DNA of 64,000 nt from NCBI RefSeq assembly GCF_023715415.1, contig NZ_JAMBOB010000014.1, positions 17,705 through 81,704 on the forward strand. The letters run 5' to 3'. Below the pieces are notes generated by a model that made no database searches, was not told the origin of the DNA, and saw only the letters and a list, made by a program, of their open reading frames with translations. Position numbers and translations under genes: made by a program. Below, in pieces: positions 50,468-59,660 of the stretch. Each line of letters starts with the position of its first letter. The stretch's first letter is position 1. Source of the DNA: Neobacillus niacini. GTDB taxonomy: Bacteria > Bacillota > Bacilli > Bacillales > Cytobacillaceae.

Positions 50468-53400
50468 CGTTGTCACCATTCTCCTTTCCTGTGTTTAATA
50501 GCTTTACTTTTACACTCTTTCCTTTTTGTAAAGAGAAACCAAATCCAGCACTCATATCTTCACGCATTTCAGAAGTTGTTTTTGCAGCCTTTAGGTTAAA
50601 TTGGTCGGTAATTCCACTCCCCACCCAAATACCATCACCTGGATTCATATGTTGTTTATACCACTTATCAAACGTAATTCCTGATAGATTCTTAGATTGC
50701 TCGGCAAATAGGATCGTAATGTTGTACTTGGCATCTCCCTTTTCAAGAATGAGGCCAAGTTTCTCTGCTCCTTCTTTTGACAAAGCGTTTTTCAAAGCAG
50801 CAACGGAATTAATCACGATCACTTTTTGATCAAAATGTTGGGCTTCAACACCTTTTTCAATTGCCTCTTTATACGAATTATTACGATAAAGCACCAATTC
50901 AAACAGAGCATTCACACTATTTTCAAAGTCTTTAAGTGTAGAATAATAGGTAATTGTACGATTATCCTTATCAATAAAACTTTGCTGTCCATCAATCACA
51001 GTCACATCAAAACCACCATGATCTGCCATGAATTTAGATAAATCATGGGTAAAACCTAAATGCTCGGTGGATGATGATAGAATCATATGGATATACGATT
51101 TACCAAATGGATAATAATGAACATTTAGAGAGCTCTTTTCAACGCCAATTGGGATCGTAAGACTTCCCTCAGAAACATAGTGTGATAAAAATTCCATATC
51201 GACGTGATCTGGTAAAATCGGAATCTTCCTTGCTGTATTTCCTTTCCAGGACGACTGGAGTTTCATACACTCTTTTTGAATAAACGGGAATGGAACAGGT
51301 TCATCTGTAATTTGAGCAACCTGGAACTCGTAAATGGCATCTCTCTTCACAAGACCTCTGCCTTTATATCTCGATGGGAACAATCCATCTGTTTTACCAA
51401 CAATGCCAGCATAATCGGATTCATCATTTAATTGCAGGACAAGCATTTGCTTGAAGTTTTGCAGCAAGCGGAACCTTACTGCATTGGTCCCAAGAGCTGT
51501 TAAAACAAAGTAGATACCATACTTGGTTCCTTCTCGTGACAGGAAGGATACGGCTGTTTCTTTTTCTTCGTACATTTCGGTAAAGGCAGCAAAGTTATTG
51601 ACACCAACCACAATCGAAGCGATTTTCTCTCCTGTAGCACGAATATAAGAAGCATGGTCACCACCATAATCTGCAAATAACTTCTTCCTATTTTCCAATT
51701 CACCTTGAAGCATTTTAAACAAATTACTAATCTTCTCACTCTCAAAAGAAAGTATGACATCTCCCACATGCGGTGCTTTAGCAAAAGCACGCAATGTTTC
51801 AGAGGCAAAATCTAGTAAATAGATATTGACTTCGTCTGGTGTATGTTCTTGCATGAGTGAGTAGACCATGGTATTCAAGAAGGTCGTTTTTCCGCTTCCC
51901 GCTGCACCGTAAACAATCGTATTTCCTTCTTCCGTAAGCGGCAGACGCAGCAAGCATTGCTGCTGTCTGGCAGGATCATCGTACTCACCGATTACCGGAT
52001 TCAGTACAAACGAATTTTCATGGCCAAGAGGATATTTTTCTTTTATATCCTTTAATAGAATCATAGCCGGAATGGGCTCAAGCCAGAGTGGACGTATTTT
52101 AATCTGTTCTTCCTGTGCAATCGTACGTAAATAATCGGTGATAACATCCATTTGCTTTTTCGGATTGGCAAACATGTTTTTCTTCTTATCTATTTTCGCT
52201 TCTTTCATCGGGCGGCCATTGCGATCAATGACCACAACACTATTATCTTTCTCCACCACCACTTTATCAGAAGGATAATAAGGTGCTCCTGCCCAAGCAG
52301 ACTGACCCATTTCAAACAATTCGTTATAGCCGACCTGCAGATAGAAGCGTCCTGTATCTGTAAGTTCAGCAGCATCTGGACGTTTGAGCATATCCATACT
52401 GTCTGCTCGTTCTTGCACTTTCAAACTTACCCTAAATTTACTGTTACTCCAGATTTGGTCATCTACCACACCACTTGGTTTTTGTGTAGCCAAGATCAAG
52501 TGGACACCTAAGCTCCGTCCGATACGGGCCGCACTGACAAGCTGGGCCATGAATTCTGGCTGCTGTGTTTTTAATTCCGCGAACTCATCAGAAATGATGA
52601 ATAAATGCTGAAGCGGTTCAGCTACAACCCCTTCACGGTAGAGCTTTTGATAGTTGTAAATATCGATATTACTCTCGCCAACCTGTTTGCTGGCCTGGGC
52701 AAAAATAGCTTGCCTGCGCTTCAATTCACTCTCAATTGATATCAACGAACGTTTTATCGCTGCGCCATCTAAGTTGGTGATAATACCAGCCGTATGTGGC
52801 AGGTTTTCAAAGGATTTAGCCATACCGCCGCCTTTGTAGTCAATCAAGATAAATGCGACTTCATTCGGATGATAGTTAACGGCCAATGACAAAATATAGG
52901 AAATAATGAATTCGGACTTCCCAGAACCCGTCATCCCTGCAACCAATCCGTGCGGTCCATGAAACTTCTCATGTAAATCAAGCTTAAACAATTCACCTAA
53001 TGTATCCACACCCACCGCTGCTTCTAAGGATTTGGTTGGATCATTGTCCTTCCAGCGAGTTAAGGCATTTAAGTGTTCGACTTTTCCGACGCCAAATAAC
53101 TCTAAGAACGTAACCATTTTTGGCAGATTAAAAGAATTTGCTAACGTATCAAGCGGTACATTCGCTAACTTCACACTCAATTCCGTTGGGTCTGCCTGTA
53201 ATGGCGGATCTGGAACAAATGAAATAGTTTTACCCGTAATATCGTTTTTATCAAACAGCTTTCCGCTGTGCTCATCAAGATCCACGACCATCGTACATTC
53301 TTTCGGCAAACTTTTAAGTTCATCGTAAAACGTAATAATGGAGATATGGATATTCTTTTTCTTTAAATAAACTTGTTTTAACATCTCGGCACGAATCGCG

Positions 53401-55049
53401 AGCTGCTTACTCATTGCAAAAATAATGTAATACGGTTTGATATCATCCATATCACTGTCACTAACAGTTGAGCGAGCTTCGATTTCTTTTTCAAGATAAG
53501 CCGAAACTTCCTTTACTTCGATATTATTGGTGGCCAGAAAGCGGAACTTATTATCATTACTCCAAACATGTGGCAGCCATTTGGTAAAACCAAAATCGTT
53601 ATCCTCTTCTTGGTCATAAACAAACACCATTTTCACTTCATCGTAGCTATACAGCGCTGCTAGTTGAAAAATCAATCCCTTTGCAAATTCAATCGTTTGT
53701 TTCCGATTTCCAATGACACCAGATATGTAATTTTCAAACAATGATAAGGTAATAGGTATGTTTTTTAAGATTTTTGGAGATTCCACTAAGGTGTACAATT
53801 CCTCTTCAAGGTTGTCATCATCAATGGAGAACTTCTTTTCGGAATACGAAATATCAGCAGCTAATATACCGTTCCCAGTACCCACTCTTAATTTCAGAAA
53901 ATCATTTTGCCCTGGTCCGCGTTCCCATAGATTCCGGTCAACTTTATCAATTCGCCCAATAAGGTCACTTACAGGAACATGGTTTTCACGCAAGATTTCT
54001 TCTTGCTTTTCAGCTTCCTCGTTAAAGGCAATTGTAATTTTATCTAAATATTCTTTATATTTCTCTTGACGGACTTTTTCCTTTTTACGTCGGCGTCTCA
54101 TATCATACTTTTTTGATAAAATCGGCCATAGGATCGTTCCAAGAAGCATGCTTGCGGACATAACAATAGAAGGAATTGCTCTTGAAAAGTCACCAGTAGT
54201 CATCGCATTATTGATCGCAAAGGTTGCTGTCGCAAGCGATGCCATCCCCATTGTCATAGAAGGACCTAACACCAACATCAACGGCATCTCTTCCCCAATC
54301 GCATTAGGCGGTGGTGAGTCAATTTTAATAACAGGCTTTTCTACATCTCTCTTAAAGCGAGGAGAGCGATAAAAATAATCCGTTGCCGGTGCTTCATATT
54401 CCTCCTCTTCGTCTGGGGTCACTGCTTTTTGATTCGTAAATGGTTTTAGGAAATTGCTTTTTAAAGAAAGCGTTCCATCCGGGTTATTTAGCGCAATGAA
54501 GAAGCTTCCCACAATCATTTTATAACCCATTATGTAAATCCTATCGCCAATATGTAAATCCCTGGTTTTCACTCGGTCGCCATCGACAAAGGTTCCGTTC
54601 GTACTGTCAAGGTCGGTAATGCTCCATTTTCCGTTACGAAAGGATAGTTTGGCATGTGAAGCCGACACAAATTGATTGTTCAATAGGATATCGTTTTTAT
54701 CGGTTCTTCCAATGGTAATATCACTATCCTTGTCTACCAAATATTTCGTGAAGGTTTGACGATCATCCGTACGGGGTTCAATGAACACAATGGTTTTATT
54801 ATCCTGTTCCTGCGTATCCAAATTGTAGATACTTAACGGACTTAATACCGTATTCCGAATGGGTTTCCCTGAATAATCCAGAATCTTAACCTCTTTGTTA
54901 GACTTAAGAATCCATTCACCATTGATTCCTTCAATCCCGATTAATTTTTTGGACCAATCATTAGAATCATAAATCCAATATTGACCTCTTATTTTCTCAG
55001 GAAGAGTAATTGAATGGATACTTGCTTTGTTTATTAACGTTACAATCAT
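50460..55049 (-). CDS. essC: EssC/YukBA-type T7SS motor ATPase with FHA domain
   Basis: 1529 residues. An N-terminal FHA-like part is followed by a clear FHA at about 105-170: 'DITIGRTDKNDILLNNQFVS', 'ASHAKLSFRNGKWSITDLDS', 'TNGTFVDG', with Arg, Ser, His and Asn of a phosphothreonine site present. Membrane helices lie at about 260-315. Three FtsK/SpoIIIE-type ATPase domains follow: D1 Walker A 'AGMTGSGKSEF' (about residue 708), D2 'YGAAGSGKTTF' (about 1051), and D3 degenerate around 1326. EssC drives export of WXG100 dimers and effectors. It is the first gene of the minus-strand locus, with AAGGAGAAG upstream. Confidence 0.95.
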   Translation of the reverse strand: MIVTLINKASIHSITLPEKIRGQYWIYDSNDWSKKLIGIEGINGEWILKSNKEVKILDYSGKPIRNTVLSPLSIYNLDTQEQDNKTIVFIEPRTDDRQTFTKYLVDKDSDITIGRTDKNDILLNNQFVSASHAKLSFRNGKWSITDLDSTNGTFVDGDRVKTRDLHIGDRIYIMGYKMIVGSFFIALNNPDGTLSLKSNFLKPFTNQKAVTPDEEEEYEAPATDYFYRSPRFKRDVEKPVIKIDSPPPNAIGEEMPLMLVLGPSMTMGMASLATATFAINNAMTTGDFSRAIPSIVMSASMLLGTILWPILSKKYDMRRRRKKEKVRQEKYKEYLDKITIAFNEEAEKQEEILRENHVPVSDLIGRIDKVDRNLWERGPGQNDFLKLRVGTGNGILAADISYSEKKFSIDDDNLEEELYTLVESPKILKNIPITLSLFENYISGVIGNRKQTIEFAKGLIFQLAALYSYDEVKMVFVYDQEEDNDFGFTKWLPHVWSNDNKFRFLATNNIEVKEVSAYLEKEIEARSTVSDSDMDDIKPYYIIFAMSKQLAIRAEMLKQVYLKKKNIHISIITFYDELKSLPKECTMVVDLDEHSGKLFDKNDITGKTISFVPDPPLQADPTELSVKLANVPLDTLANSFNLPKMVTFLELFGVGKVEHLNALTRWKDNDPTKSLEAAVGVDTLGELFKLDLHEKFHGPHGLVAGMTGSGKSEFIISYILSLAVNYHPNEVAFILIDYKGGGMAKSFENLPHTAGIITNLDGAAIKRSLISIESELKRRQAIFAQASKQVGESNIDIYNYQKLYREGVVAEPLQHLFIISDEFAELKTQQPEFMAQLVSAARIGRSLGVHLILATQKPSGVVDDQIWSNSKFRVSLKVQERADSMDMLKRPDAAELTDTGRFYLQVGYNELFEMGQSAWAGAPYYPSDKVVVEKDNSVVVIDRNGRPMKEAKIDKKKNMFANPKKQMDVITDYLRTIAQEEQIKIRPLWLEPIPAMILLKDIKEKYPLGHENSFVLNPVIGEYDDPARQQQCLLRLPLTEEGNTIVYGAAGSGKTTFLNTMVYSLMQEHTPDEVNIYLLDFASETLRAFAKAPHVGDVILSFESEKISNLFKMLQGELENRKKLFADYGGDHASYIRATGEKIASIVVGVNNFAAFTEMYEEKETAVSFLSREGTKYGIYFVLTALGTNAVRFRLLQNFKQMLVLQLNDESDYAGIVGKTDGLFPSRYKGRGLVKRDAIYEFQVAQITDEPVPFPFIQKECMKLQSSWKGNTARKIPILPDHVDMEFLSHYVSEGSLTIPIGVEKSSLNVHYYPFGKSYIHMILSSSTEHLGFTHDLSKFMADHGGFDVTVIDGQQSFIDKDNRTITYYSTLKDFENSVNALFELVLYRNNSYKEAIEKGVEAQHFDQKVIVINSVAALKNALSKEGAEKLGLILEKGDAKYNITILFAEQSKNLSGITFDKWYKQHMNPGDGIWVGSGITDQFNLKAAKTTSEMREDMSAGFGFSLQKGKSVKVKLLNTGKENGDNDE

Positions 55050-55458
55050 GTACTACTTCTCCTTAGATGTATGTTTGAAACGAATTCCGTTGCAAAACTA
55101 TATTAAAATAACAATAGAAAAACAGGCCCGAGAAAAGGAGAAACACTCCGGTTACTAATATATGTAGAAAGATTTTATCTTTTGGTATTCTTATCCTACC
55201 TTTGATATAGAAAAAATCCATTCGAATGCCAGTTTATAACAATTATGAAAAAAAGTGCCCCTTTAATCCAGTTGTAAAAAAAAACACCAACACCTTGTGG
55301 GATCAAGACAAATTTTACTTTTACATACTGATAATAGTGAAAATCGCTGGTAAATACCACCCAATTTTTAGCAATTCTTAATTTCAGTTCCTTTGCCCTA
55401 CAAGATGTTTAGGCCAAAAGAAACAAAGACCCCTACCATTAACATGGTAGGGGGACAT

Positions 55459-55514
55459 GGGGACGGTTCTCATGGTCTTTTTTTTGGTTAATGCAGGACA
55501 CAAGAACCGTCCCC
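55459..55514. repeat. REP palindrome B
   Basis: GGGGACGGTTCTCATGGTC, loop with GGTTAATGC, GGACACAAGAACCGTCCCC. It is the best-conserved copy of the family, with perfect 12-base outer arms. It is followed by reiterated GTGGTCACC. The remaining part of 55050-55717 shows no gene. Confidence 0.8.
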
Positions 55515-55565
55515 GTGGTCACCCGTGGTCACCGTGGTCACCCCCATAGTCACGAAAAACACCAA

Positions 55566-55602
55566 GAGGCCACCGAATGAGCCCATTCGGTGGCCTTTTT
55601 AA
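55566..55602. terminator. Strong intrinsic terminator
   Basis: GGCCACCGAATG, AGCC, CATTCGGTGGCC, then TTTTT. On the minus strand it lies about 115 bases after the 48-residue gene; the T-run favours plus-strand use. Confidence 0.75.
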
Positions 55603-55653
55603 TTAAATCTTTGCTATGAAAAACTGCTTTGGCAAAACTCGGGACACTCAACA

Positions 55654-55707
55654 GGGAGAGTTCGCATGGTCTTAGTATGGTTAGTTCGGACCACAAGAAC
55701 CGTCTCC
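55654..55707. repeat. REP palindrome C
   Basis: GGGAGAGTTCGCATGGTC, loop with GGTTAGTTC, GGACCACAAGAACCGTCTCC: same family as B, slightly diverged. Confidence 0.7.
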
Positions 55708-55717
55708 ACGGCTCCAT

Positions 55718-55864
55718 TTATACAAAACTAGGATCATTAAAGTATACTATTTTTGAAAGAAATTTTGTGCCTTGAATATTTTTGAAAGCTTCATTAGCTT
55801 CCTCTTCTTTGTCAAATTCAAACATTTTAATATTTCCATTTAAATAGAGAGTGATGATCCACAT
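55718..55864 (-). CDS. Uncharacterised 48-residue protein
   Basis: I chose the ATG at 55864, which has GGAGG seven bases before it; the longer frame overlaps PrpF without a site. The sequence starts 'MWIITLYLNGNIKMFEFDKE', 'EEANEAFKNIQGTKFLSKIV': beta-beta-helix-beta in look. Unknown function. It lies 55 bases downstream of the PrpF gene. Confidence 0.6.
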   Translation of the reverse strand: MWIITLYLNGNIKMFEFDKEEEANEAFKNIQGTKFLSKIVYFNDPSFV

Positions 55865-55919
55865 TTGAAAGCCTCCAATTAAAATTTGATTTGATACTAT
55901 GATTTTCAGATGAGTTTTA

Positions 55920-57047
55920 TCAAGCAAATTGATAGGAAATCTCATGATTTTTTTTCGTATACACATAGCCCTCTAAAATAGTTCTCGCAGTACGTACTAC
56001 TTTAATGGCACGAATGTGGCCTGCCAGGAAATCCACTTTCGTTTCCATAATTCCCGCTGGATGAGCTAATCGAAAAACTTCCTGTTTAATATTCACCATA
56101 TCTGATAGAATCGTTTCCTGTAAAAAGGCTGCAGTAGTTGTACAGATGGCCCCTGTGATGGCAAGAGCCTGATGGGGCTTTTGCATCGACATCATTCTAA
56201 TCATCAAATCCATTTCTTCCGCTTTTCTTTCTGTTCCGGTCATATCGATGTAATCCATTGGCGGTGAAATAATGGTCATTTTCGGTACAGCAGGAGAAAG
56301 AACCGTTGCGGATTTCCTATCGGTAAATCCACACATTTCAGCTGCAATTGAACGAATTTCTTCCAGTTCAATTAACTTTTCCTGTGTATAGTCAGCAGGT
56401 AATTCACTCCCGGTCAGACCGATATCTTGGGCCCTAACAAAAACAAGTGGATTGGCGGCATCAACAATAGAAACGGGAAAAAGTCGATTACTTGTTTTGA
56501 TCATGTCAATTGGATTACCTGTTGGAAAGAGCTTTCCTGTAACAGCTCCTTCAGCACGATTAAAAGTAAGATAGATAGGTGATCCTGTGCCAGGCACTCC
56601 TGGAATGGAACAGCTTCCTTCCGTTTTCACTTGGCCATTTTCAATTTCTACTTCTGCTATTATTAATTTTTGTGTATTCGTATTAAAAATTCTTACCGTT
56701 GTGACTGGTTCCCTTACCGGAACTAATCCTTGCTCAATGGCGTATGGTCCTACCGCAGATGATATATTACCGCAATTCCCTTTAAAATCAACCATTTGAT
56801 TATCAATGCTTATTTGAGCAAATGTGTACTCCACATCAAATTCTTGCGAATTCGACTTTTTTATAATTGCTGCCTTACTAGTCAACGAATTTGCTCCGCC
56901 AAGACCATCAATCTGTCTGTGATCCGGACTACCCATTATATCGAGTAAGAAGTCTTCCCAGTGCAAGCGATTCAAGGGCAAATGTTCAAAATTGAGAAAA
57001 ACTCCTTTACTTGTTCCGCCACGCATCAAAACCACGGGTACCTTCAT
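55920..57047 (-). CDS. PrpF-family isomerase/tautomerase
   Basis: 375 residues from the ATG at 57047 (AAAGGTGG upstream). Signatures are 'VPVVLMRGGTSKGVFLNFEH', 'QIDGLGGANSLTSKAAII', 'VDFKGNCGNISSAVGPYAIE' and 'PGVPGTGSPIYLTF'. The catalytic lysine is expected in 'GGTSKG', and Cys in 'GNCGN'. PrpF-type enzymes shift double bonds in tricarboxylates (trans- to cis-aconitate, methylaconitate) or tautomerise oxalomesaconate. It is divergent from a LysR gene, after which a CitMHS carrier follows, so an unsaturated tricarboxylate is the likely substrate. Confidence 0.88.
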   Translation of the reverse strand: MKVPVVLMRGGTSKGVFLNFEHLPLNRLHWEDFLLDIMGSPDHRQIDGLGGANSLTSKAAIIKKSNSQEFDVEYTFAQISIDNQMVDFKGNCGNISSAVGPYAIEQGLVPVREPVTTVRIFNTNTQKLIIAEVEIENGQVKTEGSCSIPGVPGTGSPIYLTFNRAEGAVTGKLFPTGNPIDMIKTSNRLFPVSIVDAANPLVFVRAQDIGLTGSELPADYTQEKLIELEEIRSIAAEMCGFTDRKSATVLSPAVPKMTIISPPMDYIDMTGTERKAEEMDLMIRMMSMQKPHQALAITGAICTTTAAFLQETILSDMVNIKQEVFRLAHPAGIMETKVDFLAGHIRAIKVVRTARTILEGYVYTKKNHEISYQFA

Positions 57048-57191
57048 TACATTAACCACCTTTATATAAAATGTTTTACCACTACCGGTTCCTTTGAAAA
57101 TATAGTATGATAGGTTCAATCATAAGTAAAATACATATTTTTTAAAAGAAAAGTAAAAAAAAATTTATAATCTAAAACGGGGGCAAATAAA

Positions 57192-58055
57192 TTGGACGAA
57201 AAAGACTGGGTCGCATTAAGGTTATTGTATGAAGAAAAAAATATTAGCCGTGCCGCAGAGCGATTATACATTTCGCAACCAGCGTTAACATACCGCCTTA
57301 AGAATATAGAAAAAGAATTTGGAACGAGTATATTTTTTAAAATAAAAGGGGGTATTGAGTTTACTTCTGAAGGTACACATTTAGCTTCTTATGCGGAAGA
57401 AATGATCATTAAGCTCCAAAAGACAAAAGATTACATGTTAAATATGCAAAACGTAGTAAGGGGCACACTGCGTTTGGGCGTTTCTAGTAATTTTGCTCAA
57501 TATAAACTTCCTAAAATACTTAAAAAATTTTCAATAAAATATCCACTTGTACAATTTAATGTCAATACAGGATGGAGTACCGAAATCATGAATCTTCTTG
57601 ATTCTGCTAGTGTTCAATTAGGAATATTAAGGGGAAATTACGAATGGTATGGAATTAAAACACTGCTGCACAAGGAAAGGCTATGTTTAATTTCAAAAAC
57701 AGAGGTGGATCTGGAGAACCTGCCAAATCTTCCATTCATAAATTATAAAACAGACAGCTCATTGAAAAGTTTAATGAATGGCTGGTGGCATGATAGATTT
57801 TCTGAACCTCCATTAGTTACAATGGAAACGGATCGGCAGGAAACCTGTAAAGAAATGGTTAAAAATGGCCTTGGCGTTTCCATCTTACCAGAAATATGCA
57901 TGCAGCCATCTGATAACCTGTATACATATGGATTATCTTATAAGAATGGAGAACCTGTATTAAGAAATACATGGTTGATGTATAACGAGGAGTCTTTAAA
58001 ACTATCTTCTGTAAAGAATTTTATTGATTTTTTAAATAGTAACCCCAATCTTTAA
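57192..58055 (+). CDS. LysR-family regulator (first of two paralogues)
   Basis: 287 residues. TTG start with GGGGG eight bases upstream. The N-terminal HTH is 'VALRLLYEEKNISRAAERLY', 'ISQPALTYRLKNIEKEFGTS'. The C-terminal substrate-binding fold contains 'RGTLRLGVSSNFAQYKLPKI'. It is divergent from PrpF and precedes the CitMHS carrier, so it probably activates these genes in response to the substrate. A paralogue is at 61569. Confidence 0.9.
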   Translation: MDEKDWVALRLLYEEKNISRAAERLYISQPALTYRLKNIEKEFGTSIFFKIKGGIEFTSEGTHLASYAEEMIIKLQKTKDYMLNMQNVVRGTLRLGVSSNFAQYKLPKILKKFSIKYPLVQFNVNTGWSTEIMNLLDSASVQLGILRGNYEWYGIKTLLHKERLCLISKTEVDLENLPNLPFINYKTDSSLKSLMNGWWHDRFSEPPLVTMETDRQETCKEMVKNGLGVSILPEICMQPSDNLYTYGLSYKNGEPVLRNTWLMYNEESLKLSSVKNFIDFLNSNPNL

Positions 58056-58058
58056 TGA

Positions 58059-58100
58059 AAAAGCACAATAGATCTAAAAAATCTTTATTGTGCTTTTGTT
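58059..58100 (+). terminator. Terminator after LysR gene
   Basis: AAAAGCACAATA, a 15-base loop, TATTGTGCTTTT, then GTTCT. It closes the LysR transcription unit before the carrier gene. Confidence 0.75.
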
Positions 58101-58232
58101 CTGTAAAAGGGATTATAAGTTTTTTTATATTAAAATATAAAAAAACTTATATTTTACTTATGTTAATATTTGAATTATTCTAAAAAAAGAAAAGGGAGCA
58201 AGGAAATAAAAAAAGATTCCACGCTCACCATC

Positions 58233-58247
58233 TTGTAAGCGATTACT
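58233..58247 (+). promoter_or_regulatory. cre site upstream of the CitMHS carrier
   Basis: TTGTAAGCGATTACT fits WTGNAANCGNWNNCW at every position. It lies 22 bases before the proposed start codon and just before the ribosome site, which suits CcpA repression, as known for citM in B. subtilis. Confidence 0.75.
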
Positions 58248-58269
58248 TTTTTGAAGGAGGGAAATTAGT

Positions 58270-59586
58270 ATTCTTACTTTTTTGGGAATTTCAATGGTGG
58301 TTGTGTTTACTTACTTAATTATGTCCAAACGCTTATCCCCGGTTACTGCCCTGACGATTGTACCGATTGTCTTTGCCATTATTGGTGGGTTTAGTTCTAA
58401 ACTCGGAGAAATGATGTATGAGGGATTAAAGGTTGTTGCACCTTCAGCTGCTTTGTTATTGTTCGCTATCCTGTTTTTTGGTGTTCTAATCGACGCCGGA
58501 TTATTTGATCCACTTATTAAAACGATGTTGAAAATTGTAAAAGGGGACCCAGTAAAAATAGCAATAGGAACTGCAGTGATCGCAATGACTGTTGCTTTAG
58601 ATGGTGATGGTACAACAACTCATATGATCACCATCTCTGCCATGCTGCCTCTTTACTTGCGACTTGGCATGAATCCTCTAATTCTTGCCACCATTTCAAT
58701 GCTTTCTGTTAGTATTATGAGTGGCATGACGCCTTGGGGAGGACCCGCTACAAGAGCGATAGCATCTCTAGGTCTAGATGCAAATGAATTCTTTGTTCCA
58801 ATTATTCCAACACTGCTTGCAGGAATGGCATCTATTCTATTTACCGCTTATGTACTTGGGAAAAAAGAACGTAAGAGGGTTGGAGTTGTCCAATTCAATA
58901 CTGCTCCTAGAATGAGCACCGCTCTTGGTGAAGCTGCAGTTGCTGCCGGCATACAAGCGGATTTAAAGCGTCCCAAATTAATATGGGTCAATCTTCTTTT
59001 AACGCTTACGATCATGGTCGTTCTTATAATGGGTTTAATACCGGTACCCGTTTTGTTTCTCATCGGATTTGTAATTGCTTCAGTTATTAATTACCCCAAT
59101 TTAGAGCAACAAAGAGAGCGGATCGTGGCACATTCAGCAAATGCTATAACGGTTGTTACATTAGTATTTGCGGCAGGTATTTTCACTGGGATTTTTTCCG
59201 GAACAAAAATGGTCGATGCCATCGCAAATTCATTAGTGGCCATCATTCCGGATTCTTTAGGCTCTTTTTTCCCAGTAGTCGTTGCCTTGACTAGCATGCC
59301 ATTTACATTCGTTTTATCCAATGACGCTTATTACTTTGGCGTTTTACCGATTCTTGCTGAAGCAGGAACAGCTTATGGAGTGAGTCCTTTAGAAATTGCC
59401 AGAGCTTCCGTATTGGGACAGCCTGTTCATTTTTTAAGTCCACTCGTGGCTTCGACTCTCTTATTAGTAGGAATGGTCAATAAAGACATCGGGGAACTTC
59501 AGAAGTATGCATTTAAATGGGCTCTATTTTGTTCGGTAATTCTTATCATTGTCGCTATATTGACAGGGGCTATCACTCTATTTTAA
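58270..59586 (+). CDS. CitMHS-family carboxylate/metal symporter
   Basis: 438 residues with about 12 hydrophobic segments. Family regions are 'MTVALDGDGTTTHMITISAM', 'SIMSGMTPWGGPATRAIASL' and 'TFVLSNDAYYFGVLPILAEA'. CitMHS proteins import citrate or similar tricarboxylates complexed to Mg2+ or Ca2+. The start is unusual: AAGGAGG at 58254-58260 is correctly spaced for the ATT at 58270, and the following residues (LTFLGISMVVVFTYLIM) match the usual M-L-T-x-L-G family N-terminus. The first conventional start, TTG at 58282, is 21 bases from the ribosome site. cre box upstream. Confidence 0.88.
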   Translation: MLTFLGISMVVVFTYLIMSKRLSPVTALTIVPIVFAIIGGFSSKLGEMMYEGLKVVAPSAALLLFAILFFGVLIDAGLFDPLIKTMLKIVKGDPVKIAIGTAVIAMTVALDGDGTTTHMITISAMLPLYLRLGMNPLILATISMLSVSIMSGMTPWGGPATRAIASLGLDANEFFVPIIPTLLAGMASILFTAYVLGKKERKRVGVVQFNTAPRMSTALGEAAVAAGIQADLKRPKLIWVNLLLTLTIMVVLIMGLIPVPVLFLIGFVIASVINYPNLEQQRERIVAHSANAITVVTLVFAAGIFTGIFSGTKMVDAIANSLVAIIPDSLGSFFPVVVALTSMPFTFVLSNDAYYFGVLPILAEAGTAYGVSPLEIARASVLGQPVHFLSPLVASTLLLVGMVNKDIGELQKYAFKWALFCSVILIIVAILTGAITLF

Positions 59587-59605
59587 TTAACAAACCTTAA
59601 TCGAA

Positions 59606-59660
59606 ACGGGGCTGTTTCAAAAACCAATTCTTAATGGCTTTTGGGACAGCCTCACTTTTT
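59606..59660. terminator. Shared terminator between convergent genes
   Basis: GGGGCTGTTTCAAAA and TTTTGGGACAGCCTC form a stem with a 16-base loop, with a T-run on the plus strand (ACTTTTTT). It lies between the carrier and the YyaC gene. Confidence 0.7.
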
